Shown piece by piece: positions 23,198 to 35,310 of a stretch of 64,000 bases of DNA; the stretch's first letter is position 1; the number at the start of each line of letters is the position of its first letter. A program made the position numbers and the translations under genes. The stretch covers positions 9,342,716 to 9,406,715 of the forward strand of contig CP053163.1 of the NCBI GenBank assembly GCA_014607495.2. The letters run 5' to 3'. The stretch comes from Carposina sasakii (lineage: Eukaryota > Arthropoda > Insecta > Lepidoptera > Carposinidae). The notes beneath the pieces were generated by a model, which was not told where the DNA came from, ran no database searches, and saw nothing but the letters and a program-made list of their open reading frames with translations.

Positions 23198-23593
23198 TTA
23201 CTATTATTTGCGTCCCACAATCCAAAGCAATAAAATACCTTTTCATGTAAATAAATTAGAATGTCTATAAATATAAAAGTGTTTACCCACAAGGAACTCG
23301 GGAAAAGTTTATAACTCACGTTAAAGAAACCATCGTCTGAACCAGATCACGCATGGCGAAGTTCAAAGGGATCTCTGAAAAAAGAATGAAAAAAGATTAA
23401 TTAAATCGAAGTTTCAATATGAAATTACAATTAGGCATCTCGGCCCCGGCGACGCGACTTTACCGCGGAAAGTTAAATTGATACATTTTTAACAAGTCTC
23501 GTCTTGTCCCCGAGCCTATGTACAAGTCACGAACTTTGTGCTATTTAGGACCGATTTTTCCAATAGTCATATAGTCTTAGATGTCTTCATCTA

Positions 23594-23891
23594 AAGGCTC
23601 CTCCATACAATGGGCGAACTCTGACGAACTTGGGCGAACTCGATTGTATAGAGGGCAGGTTTGTTGGCATTCGTCGACGATTGTCTTTGTTCGACGAGGT
23701 TCGACGACGTTCGCCTATTTGTCGGTTTTTCGGGCATATATAAAAAGGATTCGACGGTTGATTCGTGGAGGTGCCCACACGTTCGTCCATCATTCATATA
23801 AACTAATGACGAACGTGTGGATGCCTGCACGATGATAGTGTCGAATTGAGACAAACCAAGGCGAACTAACATCGCCGATACAATCGGAGCC
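23594..23891. mobile_element. GGCTCC/GGAGCC MITE
   Basis: About 298 bp from GGCTCCTCCATACAATGG to TACAATCGGAGCC. The interior is rich in TTCG(T/A)CGA words and has a 13-bp inverted pair CCACACGTTCGTC / GACGAACGTGTGG (near 23775 and 23810). Chance ORFs on both strands are by-products. Confidence 0.6.
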
Positions 23892-25319
23892 ATAAAACTC
23901 GAATCAAAATAGACAGTTCGTCCAACAAAAACTATGCACTAATGTATGAAAAACAAGCTCAAGTGTTCACACACCTAAGCTAAGCTAAACTTAGTAAATT
24001 TAGTTGACGTTGGACGATAGTTTTAAGAAAGGCCAAGGTCAGTCCCGTTTTGTATGGCCAAGGTGATTCACGACTATACTCGTAGTATGCTAGCTATGGG
24101 GCTTACTCAATATAGTTCAGTAATTCGTAGTAGCTACGCGAGAAGAATTCGTAGAACTGCTACGTGTGCTACGAATACACATTTTTTGAATTTGTTCATT
24201 TTTAAATTTTATTATGTACTCGTACTTACCAATTTTAATTTATTTTATCTAGAGCATAAGAGGCTAGTTACAAAAACAGTAACAAAATGTAATTATAATT
24301 GAACTTAATCTAACAATAAAAATAATGTGAGCACAATCTAAAGGTTTTATTTGTAGTCTTAGGGCTATTAGCATATTATTATGATGTAGTAAATACAAAT
24401 TGAAATTCCAAAAATATACGCCACGTCTTATAATCTGGACCAAAGACAATCCCAAAGAGTTTTTCATAAGTTTTAATCAAAATATGATTCCGACCGTCTC
24501 TGTAGGTTCATATTTACATAAGACAATGGAATATTTTCACCATTGTTTTGATCATTTTTATTTTTAAAATAAGGTTAAATGTATATTACATACAATATAA
24601 GAAATACCTTATTTTACAATAACCAGTCTATTTATTTAAATTAAATTGTACAGAGTAATAAAATAAGTAAGAAAATTCCAATATATTAAAAAGTTGTATA
24701 AATAAAACAAAATAATGTAATCCTAATTTTTAGAAATAATTTATTAAAAATTATGATTAAAAGTTTATTATGATTAGCCCTCTTAACATTCTAAAAAACA
24801 ATTTATGTTAAAATTTGAACATCCAATCAAAAGCTTAGGATTAGTAAAATGCGGCCATATTCGAAGAGATAAGCATTTAAATTTGTTGAAATTATAATTA
24901 ATAAGATCAAAGGTCGCCATTTTGTAATTTTATGCGAATAAGGTTTTTACTCGAAATAATAACTCAGACTACTTAAGATTATGAAAAGGAGAAGTTAACA
25001 GCTAATTCATCAGATACTAATTAGTGGCCATGACAATTTTGGTGGTAAAAGTTTATATGTAACTTTCTATATTTGTTACGGTTTGTCAAGCGAAAGTTGA
25101 CGTTTCGGGGTTTCCTTTTGGCGTCCAATGGGTTTATTTCCACTGGACGATAATGACCACGACACGGTTCCCCTATTAGATGAAGAAGTGTCGTGGTCGT
25201 GTCTTTGTAATATCGTCTAGGGGAAAAGTACCCAAAGTTAAGTTATTAATGCCTTATTGCCTGAAGACGATATCTAGGACTGACTTTAGCATGATCCAAT
25301 ATGAGCTAATCAATCAATA
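23892..25319. other. mostly anonymous DNA
   Basis: Only the LINE-like scrap and hairpin at 25075-25280 are recognisable. Confidence 0.5.
25150..25215. repeat. hairpin near a LINE-like scrap
   Basis: GACCACGACAC and GTGTCGTGGTC form an 11-bp stem around a 27-bp loop, within sequence distantly related to 52845-52960. Confidence 0.45.
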
Positions 25320-25705
25320 TACAGGGTGTTTTTTTGTGGCCACCTTTAACGAAGGGTACGTATTCTATACATGAAATAAAGTAAGTTTATGCCAAAAAAA
25401 ATGCTGGGAAAAAAATTTTTTTTTTGAAAAAAAAATTTAAATTCCTTGATTGTGCGAATTTATAGTGTCTAGTGTTTATGTTAGTTTTTTTTATAGACAG
25501 ATATTAATTATTTTTCGTGAAAAAATCCTGCTACGCGCGTCTATGTGCATTTATGCAGAAAAACGCAGTCTATTTACTCAACTTTGGACCCTAATATTTT
25601 GGAAACCAGACACTTCCCAGGTATGCTTCCATGGAGAAAAATGATCGTGATGATGAGGAGATTCCGTAGTTTTCGGGAACGTTGACGACCAAAAATCACC
25701 CTGTA
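25320..25705 (+). mobile_element. MITE family X, full length
   Basis: The 386-bp element begins TACAGGGTG and ends CACCCTGTA. It includes GTGGCCACCTTTAACGAAGG near the start and GGGAACGTTGACGACC near the end. It has no coding capacity. Confidence 0.82.
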
Positions 25706-26059
25706 TTCATTTATTTGCTATAAATATGTGTAGACATTCATGTTGTTATTTGCATTCACAATAAGTCCTTCATATTTCGTTATGTCTGTATGCAAATTCT
25801 TATATTTATATAATCTATACTATTACCTTATTCTACTGAACTATGTATTACTGTTACACTATTTTTAATTACCTGTGAGTACATTTGCATGCAAAACTTG
25901 GACATAGGATCTCATCTCTACGGAGATTGGCCAGGTACGCAGGAGATATTATAGTGCACAAGTGTGTGCGCAAACACAGATGCACTCTCTATTCCCTCAC
26001 TCTCATTGTCCGATGGGACGGAAAGCCGACACGACCGGAAAGAGATCAGGCGCACGACC

Positions 26060-26228
26060 AACGGTTTTACGTGCTTTCCGAGGCACGAGCTAAGTGACAA
26101 TTTTGCAACATTAAAATCTGTACATGAAATGAATTCATTGGTACAGGCCCGTGACTGGGATCGAACTAACGCCTCCCGCTTGGAAGGTGCACGTCTTAAC
26201 CAGTGGGCTATCAGCGCTTTTTGATAAC
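26060..26228 (-). mobile_element. tRNA-like SINE family G
   Basis: On the minus strand it reads AGCGCTGATAGCCCACTGG, GTTAAGACGTGCACC and a B-box AGTTCGATCCC. The adjoining block 25960-26060 is shared with 63565-63670. Confidence 0.6.
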
Positions 26229-26858
26229 ATAGCCATGTACATACATGTATTTATTTATTAAAATTAACATTACAAACACAGCCATTTTGCGGGAGTTTCA
26301 TTAAAAAGAGCCATTCTGGTCCCATTTGCATATAAAGGCGCAAGTGTAAAAATGCAAATGAAAGAGAAGTCATACTAGCCATAGCCAGGTATAGCCGGGT
26401 ATAGCCGTGGCTATACCGGGCTGGGACTTTTAAACGAGTCGATGGCGGAGTCACCGTGAGGCAGACATCAAAGCCGGTGACTTGTCACAGAGTACTCACT
26501 AAAAAGATAATTCAGAGTTATTTATAACAGTGACCAAATCAATGTTAGAAAATTAAACTTAGCTACATCACTTTGCAGCAAAAGTTACGATGCAAACACC
26601 AACTATGTTACGTAATGTTGTCTTTTTTAAGCCCCCTAGTTCTAGCAATACTTTCTTTTCAAGCCTAATCGGCTAACTCTATTAATGTCTAATTCTCTTT
26701 TCGACTTATATGTAAGCCATATTTATTTGGCTATGGTATTAATTAAATGAATGTCATCTAGTTATTTATTATTAAGAACAGCAAAATAATTTCAGTGTAG
26801 GTAGAGCTACAGAAATATTAAAATTATATATAAATTATGTAATTTATTCTTCTCTTGT

Positions 26859-26968
26859 ACATCTCAACTATACCCTCAAAATTGGTCAGAAGTGGCACCA
26901 TGTGGTTCTATCGGCCCTTGGTGATCTGCCTACCCCGTAAGGGATAAAGGCGTGATTATATGTATGTA
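26859..26968 (+). repeat. SINE family E, 3' half
   Basis: Matches the 3' half of the 721-884 copy, with the same tail but a shorter 5' part. Confidence 0.68.
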
Positions 26969-28620
26969 ATTTATTTCGATATTTAACACTCGCATCTACA
27001 GATCGAAATGGCCCATACTAATTGATATTAACGATTAACTAGTCAGTCGATAATCTTATAGCAGCAGTTGAGTAACCGTTACACTGTACTCTGTGTCTTG
27101 TAACCGCAGCTTTGTCCTCTTCCATCCCAGATTGCGATTTGATACCAACAGAGGAATGGAACCGATTAGTAATTTTGATAATTTCATTGTCATTTAAAAT
27201 CACAAAAGATATCATTTTAAAAAATAACCCGAGCTGGCTTTAACGTTTTGACAAATTGTGATGATATTGTTTGAATCCTTCTTCAATTTATCTTACATTT
27301 AAATTTATTCTCTTTTATGTTTTATGTTCGATATCGCTGGGATGCCTATTTATAGTATATAATACATATTATATAGTATTTATTTTTATCCCGCTTCCAG
27401 TTTCAATAGAAAATTAATTAATGAATGTTCCCGAACCTATAAAAAGAGTGAATTTTCGTCGTTAACGTTTCTGAATTCTACGCATTCTCATCACGAATAT
27501 TTTTCCTCTTGAAAGCATACCTGAATCTGGTTTCCAAGATATTAAAGTCCAAAAAATGACTTATCACATTGCATTTTTTCTCGAAAACTGCTCGTGTAAC
27601 AAATAGGTATTTATTCAGAAAAAAATATCCTTTCAAAAAACTATCGCGAAAGCTAGAGAGATCAAACATTGGGGGCGATCAAGTTATTAAAAAACCTAAC
27701 AAAAATAGTTTTCCAATATTTTTTTTTGGCATAGACTTAATTAATTTGCAAATATTTTCAGTTAATAGATAGTTTTAATTTTAGGTTTTATTACTTCATG
27801 TATAAAGAAATGTATTTTTTTATAGTATAGAATGTGAAGTCGCTATATGTATAGCGTCGGTGAAGTGACAATACCTCCTAACTAACATTTTTTAACAAAT
27901 CAACTTTTTTAATGTAATAAACTTATAATTCAAAAAGTCAATTTGTTAAAAAATGTTAGTTAAGAGGTATTGTCACTTCATCGACGATAGGTATTGTCTA
28001 ATGTTTGTGTACTCCGCCAATAAAATTAAGTCTCATTTTAAGATTTTACAAGAGTAAATGTGTTGCTGTCTGTAAAAATCAAACTTATTTCCCACTACTA
28101 TTTCATAACATGATAAACATATAATATTCCTGATAAAGGACCTTAAAAATCCAATAAAAACATCATCCACTTCTCGATCTCTTAGTAATCACGACATGGG
28201 TCATAACACTAAACTGCGAGTGGCCGTAACTCCGCGGAATAAGGTTTATTATACCATAACAGATATAATACAACAATCATAATTCTGTTTATCGGTGCTT
28301 CTGGATATAAAAACAGTGGTATTAAATATTGATGTCCCCGAAAGGGAGGGATTTTCGCGCATTGCGGCAACACTGGTGGATATTGTTGTTTTTTTTTTCT
28401 GAGAAATAATTTTATTGGCTAAAAGTAATATAAAACGTACCTTAATATCACAGAAGGATTCTTAGAATAATATTTTTTCTAAAATTTAATTTTTCAATCC
28501 AGTAAAACAATTATTTTGTACAATGTTTGTAAAGGTAGTTACATATTTGAGCATATATTTATATAAAAAAATATGTGTTTTTCTCAATTTCATGTTATTT
28601 AAGTATAAATACATAGCTGC
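26969..28620. other. anonymous AT-rich DNA around a hairpin element
   Basis: Apart from 27855-27986 I see no feature. Confidence 0.5.
27855..27986. repeat. 55-bp-stem hairpin element
   Basis: Arms 27855-27909 and 27932-27986 are complementary with about four mismatches around a 22-nt loop. ATAG flanks both ends (27851-27854 and 27987-27990). Confidence 0.8.
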
Positions 28621-28930
28621 TAATCCGAAAACCAATAAAAATTTTAATCGACATATGTTTCGCCAACACCCGTGGCATCATCAGGATTAGTTTTCCATGT
28701 TAGTTCTATCGGGTTCGGTAGATAGAACTAACAGAACTAACTATGTATTTATGGTTGCATGCTAGGTGCTTGGATCTGGCTTCTCGTTGCGACTGTAGTG
28801 TCTTGTGTTCGTGATCATGAGTCGGCAGATCCGAGGGTCAGCGGAGGGTATAGGGCCCGGTGGTGGGCGATCCCTCTATAGAGATTATTTGTGACCTCTG
28901 AACCGGTGTTTAGAAATTCAATATTGAAGT
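28621..28930 (-). mobile_element. possible Penelope-like element terminus
   Basis: The sequence around the hammerhead motif, including a 12-bp hairpin (28699-28710 / 28721-28732) just before it in transcript sense. No reverse transcriptase or GIY-YIG region is visible, so only an end remains, if the call is right. Confidence 0.4.
28645..28689 (-). ncRNA. hammerhead-ribozyme-like motif, type I, minimal
   Basis: On the minus strand: stem I strand TAATC, core CTGATGA, stem II GCCA/TGGC with loop CGGGTGT, core GAAA, a 2-bp stem III (AC/GT) with loop ATAT, then GTC and the stem I partner GATTA. Predicted cleavage lies between 28650 and 28649. One extra U is present where the first stem II pair normally sits. 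This layout is the minimal hammerhead known from Penelope-like retroelements. Confidence 0.65.
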
Positions 28931-29015
28931 GTATTGGTAAATAAGATTTCGTTTTGTTTTCTTCAAACTACCAAATTGTATTTGGTTATTATATACTTAA
29001 TATATCTAGTTATTA

Positions 29016-29401
29016 TACAGGCTGATTTTTGGTCGTCAACGTTCCCGAAAACTACGGAATCTCCTCATCATCACGATCATTTTTCTCCATGGAAGCATAC
29101 CTGGGAAGTGTCTGGTTTCCAAAATATTAGGGTCCAAAGTTGAGTAAATAGACTGCGTTTTTGTGCATAAATGCACATAGACGCGCGTAGCAGGATTTTT
29201 TCACGAAAAATAATTAATACCTGTCTATAAAAAAACTAACATAAACACTAGACACTATAAATTACGCACGATCAAGGAATAAATTTTTTTTTCAAAAAAA
29301 GAAAAAAAAATTCCCAGCATTTTTTTTGGCATAAACTTACTTTATTTCATGTATAGAATACGTACCCTTCGTTAAAGGTGGCCACAAAAAAACACCCTGT
29401 A
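29016..29401 (-). mobile_element. MITE family X, full length, reverse
   Basis: The same 386-bp unit in reverse orientation, flanked by TA on both sides (29014-29015 and 29402-29403). Confidence 0.82.
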
Positions 29402-29789
29402 TATCTATATATTGTTTAGTATGAACCTAGTCTAAGTATTATTTCGAATGTTGTGTTTATCTATAAGTAGCTGTGCTATTACACAAGTGTGGTAAAATTA
29501 AGCTAAAATCATGTATTATAGTAGCAGTTGTTGATAAACCTAATAAATAAATAAATAAGTACATAATGAATAAATGGATGAGAAAACTTAAGTTGGGGTA
29601 GAAAATATGACAAAAGAATGATATTTATATCATAAACAAACCTACCTTTGCCTTACCTTATAAGGTTCTTTACAAATACGATTATAGAGTATAATATGAT
29701 ATTAGAGCAGTTTATATCTCTCATACAATAAAACAAGCACGGTAGCAGTTTTTAGTATATCTGTTATCTATCTTATATATATATATTCT

Positions 29790-30202
29790 ATAGAATATAT
29801 TCCTGAAAACTGCATCGAAATCGGTCCAGCCGCGTGTACAAACATCGATCCGTTACAATTTTATTATATCTATAGATGTAACGGATCGATGTCTATACAT
29901 GGAAGATATATGAGAAAAAATATTATAGGAGACCTTTATCTACGCAATTGTACCCAAAATAATGTTTTATTTTTTTTAATTTTTTGTCTGTTTGTTGGTT
30001 TGTCAGTTTGTCTGTGCGTTTGTGCACGCTAATCTCAGAAACGGCTGAACCGATTTCGATGCAGTTTTCAGGAATATATTGTGACGGGTCCCACTTAACA
30101 TATAGGCTACTTTTTATCCAGGGAAAATGTTTTTATCCCGGATAATTTCGACATTCTGTTTTTTCTGTAGTCCACGCGGACGTAGTTGCGGGCGTCCACT
30201 AG
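29790..30202 (+). mobile_element. Helitron with inverted 5' segment
   Basis: From 29882 on it matches the 40360-40672 copy to its CTAG end at 30202. The preceding 29790-29880 contains part of the same body in reverse, so ACATCGATCCGTTACA and its complement form a 16-bp hairpin around 29850-29892. Confidence 0.7.
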
Positions 30203-30235
30203 TAAGTAAATATACTTGTAGTTTTTATCAACACT

Positions 30236-30345
30236 TCACATTAGCCTATACCAGACCACTGCTAGACGTAGCAGACTAGCCTCTCTTACGAGTAGGACAC
30301 TCTACAAGGCTACTTACTGCCATTGGGGGTTTTTGCCCATAATCT
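30236..30345 (-). repeat. diverged family C / RTE 3'-end fragment
   Basis: Contains degraded reverse-oriented forms of the family C tail and middle (CCACTGCTAGACGTAG). Small similar scraps lie at 41932-41990 (minus), 34986-35046 (plus) and 52098-52166 (plus). Confidence 0.55.
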
Positions 30346-30416
30346 ACAGGATCAATGTAGTTTGTATACTAAACTTATACCTATATTATATCTTAGCATA
30401 AAAATTTATAGAATTA

Positions 30417-30705
30417 CTAGCGGACGCCCGCGACTCCGTCCGCGTGGACTGCAGAAAAGACAGAAGAATTCAGAAGGCGCCATCTGTTGCAGACTTATGG
30501 AACGTACGATTAATAACAACAACCAACGTTGATGATCAGTTTTTTATTAATTATTAGTTATTAAGACCATTAATTTAAATAATAACTATCCTATCATCTA
30601 AGTTGGACCAAATTACATATATATGCCAATTTTCATGAATCAGTTGACTCGTTTTTGAGTTTATTCGGAACATACACAGTGACACGGATTTTTTATATAT
30701 TAAGA
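30417..30705 (-). mobile_element. 289-bp non-autonomous Helitron, complete
   Basis: On the minus strand it starts TCTTAATATATAAAA, ends in a GC hairpin plus CTAG, and lies between A and T. It is nearly identical to 50021-50299. Confidence 0.8.
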
Positions 30706-31427
30706 TCTAGAAGATTGTTCACATTCTACATATTTATGGGGAAACTCTCTTATAAGGTACGAAGTTTTTTCGATCATGGGAACGAGCCATCCGGGATAAT
30801 ATATTATCCAATTATACATATTACTTCTGATTTTTTAATTTGTGTGGTCATTCATTATTTGTAATCATCCTATTTTGGTGCCGATTCTTCGAACCTCAAG
30901 TATTTAGATGACCGTCCAAAATACTGTACATTTACAAGTTACATGTTATTTTTGTTGTTTTTATTAATGTTTCCAATAAGTGATGACACTGAAAATTTCT
31001 AGTTGACTATGCTGTACGGAAATCGCTTGCAATAAACATAAAAATAAACCTAAAATTCTATAACATTTCGTTATCATTATATCTTATTAATCCATCCATG
31101 AATGTAACAATAGTATAACATTAATAGAATTTGAGTTACAGCCAAGCGGTTAACCAGTCGTCAAATACAATAAGAACCTATCCCCAAATCCTCATGAAAG
31201 CCGCTCCTGTTTACCGAGGGAAAAATAATCAGTGCTCGACTATACCCCGAGACGGATCCCGGCGATGACGCTGCGGATCGCGCCTCCATCGGAAATTGTT
31301 TCGTTATCTAAGATAGCTTAGGGGTTCTCGAATCATCGCTGTAAGGCTGCGACATAGCTGTTGCTGTGACTATTATCGGACGGACATTTCTATTTAAAAT
31401 ATATAATTTGTTTTACGTACAAGTAAG

Positions 31428-31538
31428 CTAAAGAAGGTTGCATAGTGACTGGATGGAAAAAATGGGAGATCGAGCCTTGTGGCGTGTGGGAGGCCTACAT
31501 CCAGCAGTGGACTGCAATAGGTTGACGACGGACGACGA
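31428..31538 (+). pseudogene. very short RTE-clade LINE 3' end
   Basis: This 111-bp fragment carries the last codons of the RTE ORF and its 3' end (GGAGGCCTACATCCAGCAGT). It is flanked by a perfect 10-bp duplication TACAAGTAAG (31418-31427 and 31539-31548). Confidence 0.8.
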
Positions 31539-31635
31539 TACAAGTAAGTCTATACAATATAACAAAACACTTTAGAGGTGTATGCATATTAATTATATAA
31601 TGACTCACTTTTATAATGTGAGCAGTATCTTAGTG

Positions 31636-31952
31636 TTGCGTTTGCCCATACGTGGTATCCACTCTAGAACTTTCCATCGGCCATCAGTTCTTCGAGCTGT
31701 GTGCCCTGCCTATTGCCACTTCAGCTTGCTGGACCGTTGAGCTATGTCGGTGATCTTTGTACGTCTGCGGATCTCCTCGTTTCTGATTCGATCACGCAGA
31801 CGTATCTGCAAACGCAGCGTGGGAATGCCACCCGCGAGATGGACGGACGATCTGGCCAAGGTCGCGGGCGTCGGTTGGATGCAGGCTGCTTCCGACCGGT
31901 CGGAGTGGAGGTTGTTGGGGGAGGCCTATGTCCAATAGTGGACTAACTGATG
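31636..31952 (+). pseudogene. RTE-clade LINE with inverted 5' segment
   Basis: The left part (31636 to about 31800) encodes RTE sequence on the minus strand (RIRNEEIRRRTKITDIAQR, then KLKWQ and RRTDGRW). The right part (about 31800-31952) encodes the directly following ORF segment on the plus strand (GMPPARWTDDLAKVAG, then EWRLLGEAYVQ). The whole is enclosed by one duplication, ATCTTAGTG (31627-31635 and 31953-31961). Confidence 0.88.
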
Positions 31953-32105
31953 ATCTTAGTGCCCGTAAGTTCAACTTTTACTTTGTATCAGAAGGTATAC
32001 TAACGTAATGTATACCTACATCTTGTTGCTTATGACTGTACAACTACGGAATTTTAGGCACATACGAAGTACCTATATACTACTTGAGTTACGGGCCATT
32101 TTGCC

Positions 32106-32129
32106 ATCATCATCATCATCATCATCATG
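32106..32129 (+). repeat. (CAT)n microsatellite
   Basis: Eight uninterrupted CAT units. Confidence 0.85.
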
Positions 32130-32605
32130 CAAATTTTTTTGGACGTATCATGATGGTACGAATCGGCCGTAATGCGTATCGGCCAATGATAATTTGTCGC
32201 CTTACGTGTGTTCTAGTCAAAAGAAAACGCAGCGTTATTTTCACCACCATACCGCACCCTTAGCGATCTATGTGAAGGTCATTAGTCGAGTAATCTATTC
32301 ATACATTATGTATCTTGTATGATTGGGCAGGGAGCAGGAGATTTGACGCGGCCTCAGCTCAGCTATTGTGCGGCTCATTTATAATGGATTAGTTTGACAC
32401 GTGGAGTATAGTGCTCAATTTCGCCTCATCACACAATAGCGGTGAGCTTTTTGGGATTGCTGTGTGCTTTCCAGTCAGACGGCACGGGTTCAATACCCAC
32501 GATCCTATTTATAATACTCTAAGAATTTTTTAAAGTATTTATTTCTGGTCTCCGGAGACTTCTTGTGGATTTGTCACTGTCTGATACTTATTGGAAAATT
32601 ATAAC

Positions 32606-32798
32606 AAAATTATTAATAAAGAAATTCTTCACCCGAGTGGGAATCGAACCCACGACCACTGCAAACCGTGCGAGCCGCTATAACCACTAAGCCACCGGGT
32701 CAATTACTCGGATGACGAATTTTACCATCTCTTTTCTAAATTACATGTTGGCAACGTTATTCTTCATCCCGATAGCTATACACTAGCCAAATCTCGGC
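32606..32798 (-). mobile_element. tRNA-like SINE family F, second copy
   Basis: Matches 22994-23197 through the tRNA-like core (32701-32629) and the flanking segments, with substitutions in the anticodon arm. Tail-only scraps occur at 40706-40756 and 54480-54530. Confidence 0.7.
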
Positions 32799-33139
32799 AA
32801 ACAAAGCTGAATCCCTCAGCACAATGTTTAAAGATGAAACGATCAACCATATCCTAACGGATTATATTAATGGAGAAGTGTTTTTATAAATTTATTATAA
32901 ATTTATCTTAGTCTTATCTTAATTATAAAAAGCGGGTGGGGCTGTGTCGGGGCACACGGCCGTTGGTTTTAACGTGAAACGTCTATGTTAGCGAATCGCT
33001 TTTAAAGTAAAAGATTGAAATGAAAACAAGATGGACGCTGTTTTAAGTATTTTAATAAAAAAAGAACAGGTACGTAATAGAAACATAAAATACATAGCAA
33101 ATGTTTATATATTTATTGTCACTTTCTGGTTATTTTAAA

Positions 33140-33347
33140 TAGCAGCCGCCCACGACTTTGTCCGCGTGAGGGGGCGTTGTACCCGTGCGAAGCCGGGCAG
33201 GTTGTTGTATAGACTGTAGCCTTCCTTGGTAAATGGGCTATCTAACACTGAAAGAATTTTTCAAATCAGACCAGTAGTTCCTGAGATTAGCACGTTCAAA
33301 CAAACAAACAAACAAACTCTTCAGCTTTATAATATTAGTATAGATAT
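33140..33347 (-). mobile_element. Helitron, (TTTG)n subfamily
   Basis: Same ends as the 1973-2762 element: AAGCTGAAGAGTTTGTTTG at the right and a GC hairpin at the left. It has no coding remnant. Confidence 0.7.
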
Positions 33348-33895
33348 AAATACTGTCCAAATTACACTTATTTTTGTATAAATCAATCGGTTCAAATAAA
33401 CTTGACAAACACACGAAAGAATCACCACGCTATAAAGTCGGAGTCACGAGTTACACTGAATAGAAACAAGCGTGAGCGCCGGTTTCGCACAGTTATCGCA
33501 GTATCCCTCCCCCGCCGCCCCGCTTGACCCCGACACGAACTCAATGTCATAACAGCGAGCTGACTATATAAGTGAAATATTTACACCACATTTTTGTTTC
33601 TAAGACCAATAGTTTTTTAATTATTAAGGTACGATGATATAGACCTTTTCGTTACGGTCCAGTTTTTAAACCTGGTACCCGTATGTGTCGGCGCGATTTT
33701 AAAGACGTTTCACGTCAACAAGTCAAGCCTGCTGTGGACCTTTTATTTCCCCGCCGTTACATAAAGAAAATGTCAGTTTTGAGAAAAGTACACACCCGCG
33801 TATAAAGCTGTAGTCGTTAGTTGTTGTATAAGCAAAATTCTGCAAAATGAGTACTTCTACTATTAAATATTTAAGTGGGCCTAAAATAAATACAA

Positions 33896-34010
33896 CAGGC
33901 TGATTTTTCCAAACTTCAGATAACCTATCATGGGAATAAATTTGATGCTGTCTTTCTCTAAAACTTGATCATAATAGAGACAGAATCAACTTTATTCCCA
34001 GTTAAACAGT
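33896..34010. repeat. small MITE family W
   Basis: Starts GGCTGATTTTTCCAA and contains the hairpin CTGTCTTTCTCTAAAACTTG...TAGAGACAG. Related to 36034-36174. Confidence 0.5.
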
Positions 34011-34380
34011 GTACATGGGCAAACTTAATGCTATGTAGCATTCTCTACCAGTTAACCACTATTTCTGGCGAGAATGTGTAGGTAGTGCAATGGACCAAAA
34101 ACAAATTGAAAATAAAAATAAAAATTATGGATAGGTAAGTATATAAACATAAATATTAAAGTACAAATTTTAAAAAGCAAATGGAAAATAAAAATATTGA
34201 TATATAATCGGTTATATTACGAGTATAATCTGATTCTGGACTCTCATATAGTGCTCAGTTACTCTCGTTTTTTGAGCTTTATCCTAGTGAACGTATGTAA
34301 ATCCTAGTTAAATCTTGTTCAAGAGCCACCTCAGCATACTTGATGTTGATTTATGATATACTAATGCACGGCTACGACTA

Positions 34381-34715
34381 TACAGGATGTTTTTTCTTCC
34401 TTAACGAATTCTATCAAATAAAGTAAGTTTATTAAAAAAAAAATGCTGGGATACGATGTAATTTTTTTATATTTTTTTATTACTCGAGTGTCATTTTTAG
34501 TGTCCAGTGTTTATGCTAGTTTTTTCATAGAAGGATATTAATTCATTCTCGTAAAAAAAAATTAAGCAGAAAAACGCAGTCTATTTACTCAACTTTGGAC
34601 CCTAATATCTTGGGAACCAGACACTTCCCAGGTATGCTACCATGGAGAAAAATGATCGTGATCATGAGGAGATTCCGTAATTTTCGGGAATATTGACAAC
34701 CAAAAATACCCTATA
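34381..34715 (+). mobile_element. MITE family X, internally deleted
   Basis: Starts TACAGGATG and ends ACCCTATA, flanked by TA. The GTGGCCACC segment and part of the middle are missing. Confidence 0.75.
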
Positions 34716-34870
34716 TAGATGAGTTTCTTTTTATTTCCCGTTGTCCTAGATAATTCGGGAAATTCTGTCTTAACGGACCTAAGTTACAAAAGGAAGCTAT
34801 GGTCCCTACATTACGTTTCTAGCTTTAGTAGTTTTTAGTTCTGTACTAGCTTTTTAAATTTATTGTTTAA

Positions 34871-35300
34871 CTAGTGGACGCCCGTGACTCCGCCCGCGTG
34901 GACTATAGAAAAAACAAAACGTCGAAATAATAACATTTTCCATAGATAACTTTCTGCCAGATTAGGCTACTATAGCGGGAACAAGACAAGTGTGGCCTTA
35001 AATGGGGAAGGCCTTTGCCCAGCAGTGGCATACGGAATAGGCTATTAAAAAAGTAAACTATATGTTAAGTGAGACCTGTCGCAATATATTCCTGAAAACT
35101 GCATCGAAATCGGTTCAGCCGTTTCTTAGATTAGCGTGCACAAATGCACAGACAAACAGACAAAAATTCCAAAATAATTATTTCGGCTACTATGAGTATT
35201 GCATTGATAAAGGTCTCCTTTAATATTTTTTTTTGATATATCTTCCATGTACCTACAGACAGCGATCTGTTACATTTTTATTATACTCGTATGTATAGAT
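34871..35300 (-). mobile_element. Helitron, reverse, with internal foreign piece
   Basis: CTAG at 34871 followed by the standard 3' hairpin in reverse; the body matches 40360-40672. A scrap ending GGCATACGGAATAGGC (about 34940-35046) interrupts it. Confidence 0.7.
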
Positions 35301-35310
35301 TATTGTTGAA

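Larger units (their letters stand above)
31962..33895. other. intergenic DNA with isolated repeats
   Basis: Holds the CAT run, SINE F and a Helitron. 33440-33560 is a GC-richer stretch with CTATAAAG upstream, with no gene assignable. Confidence 0.45.
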
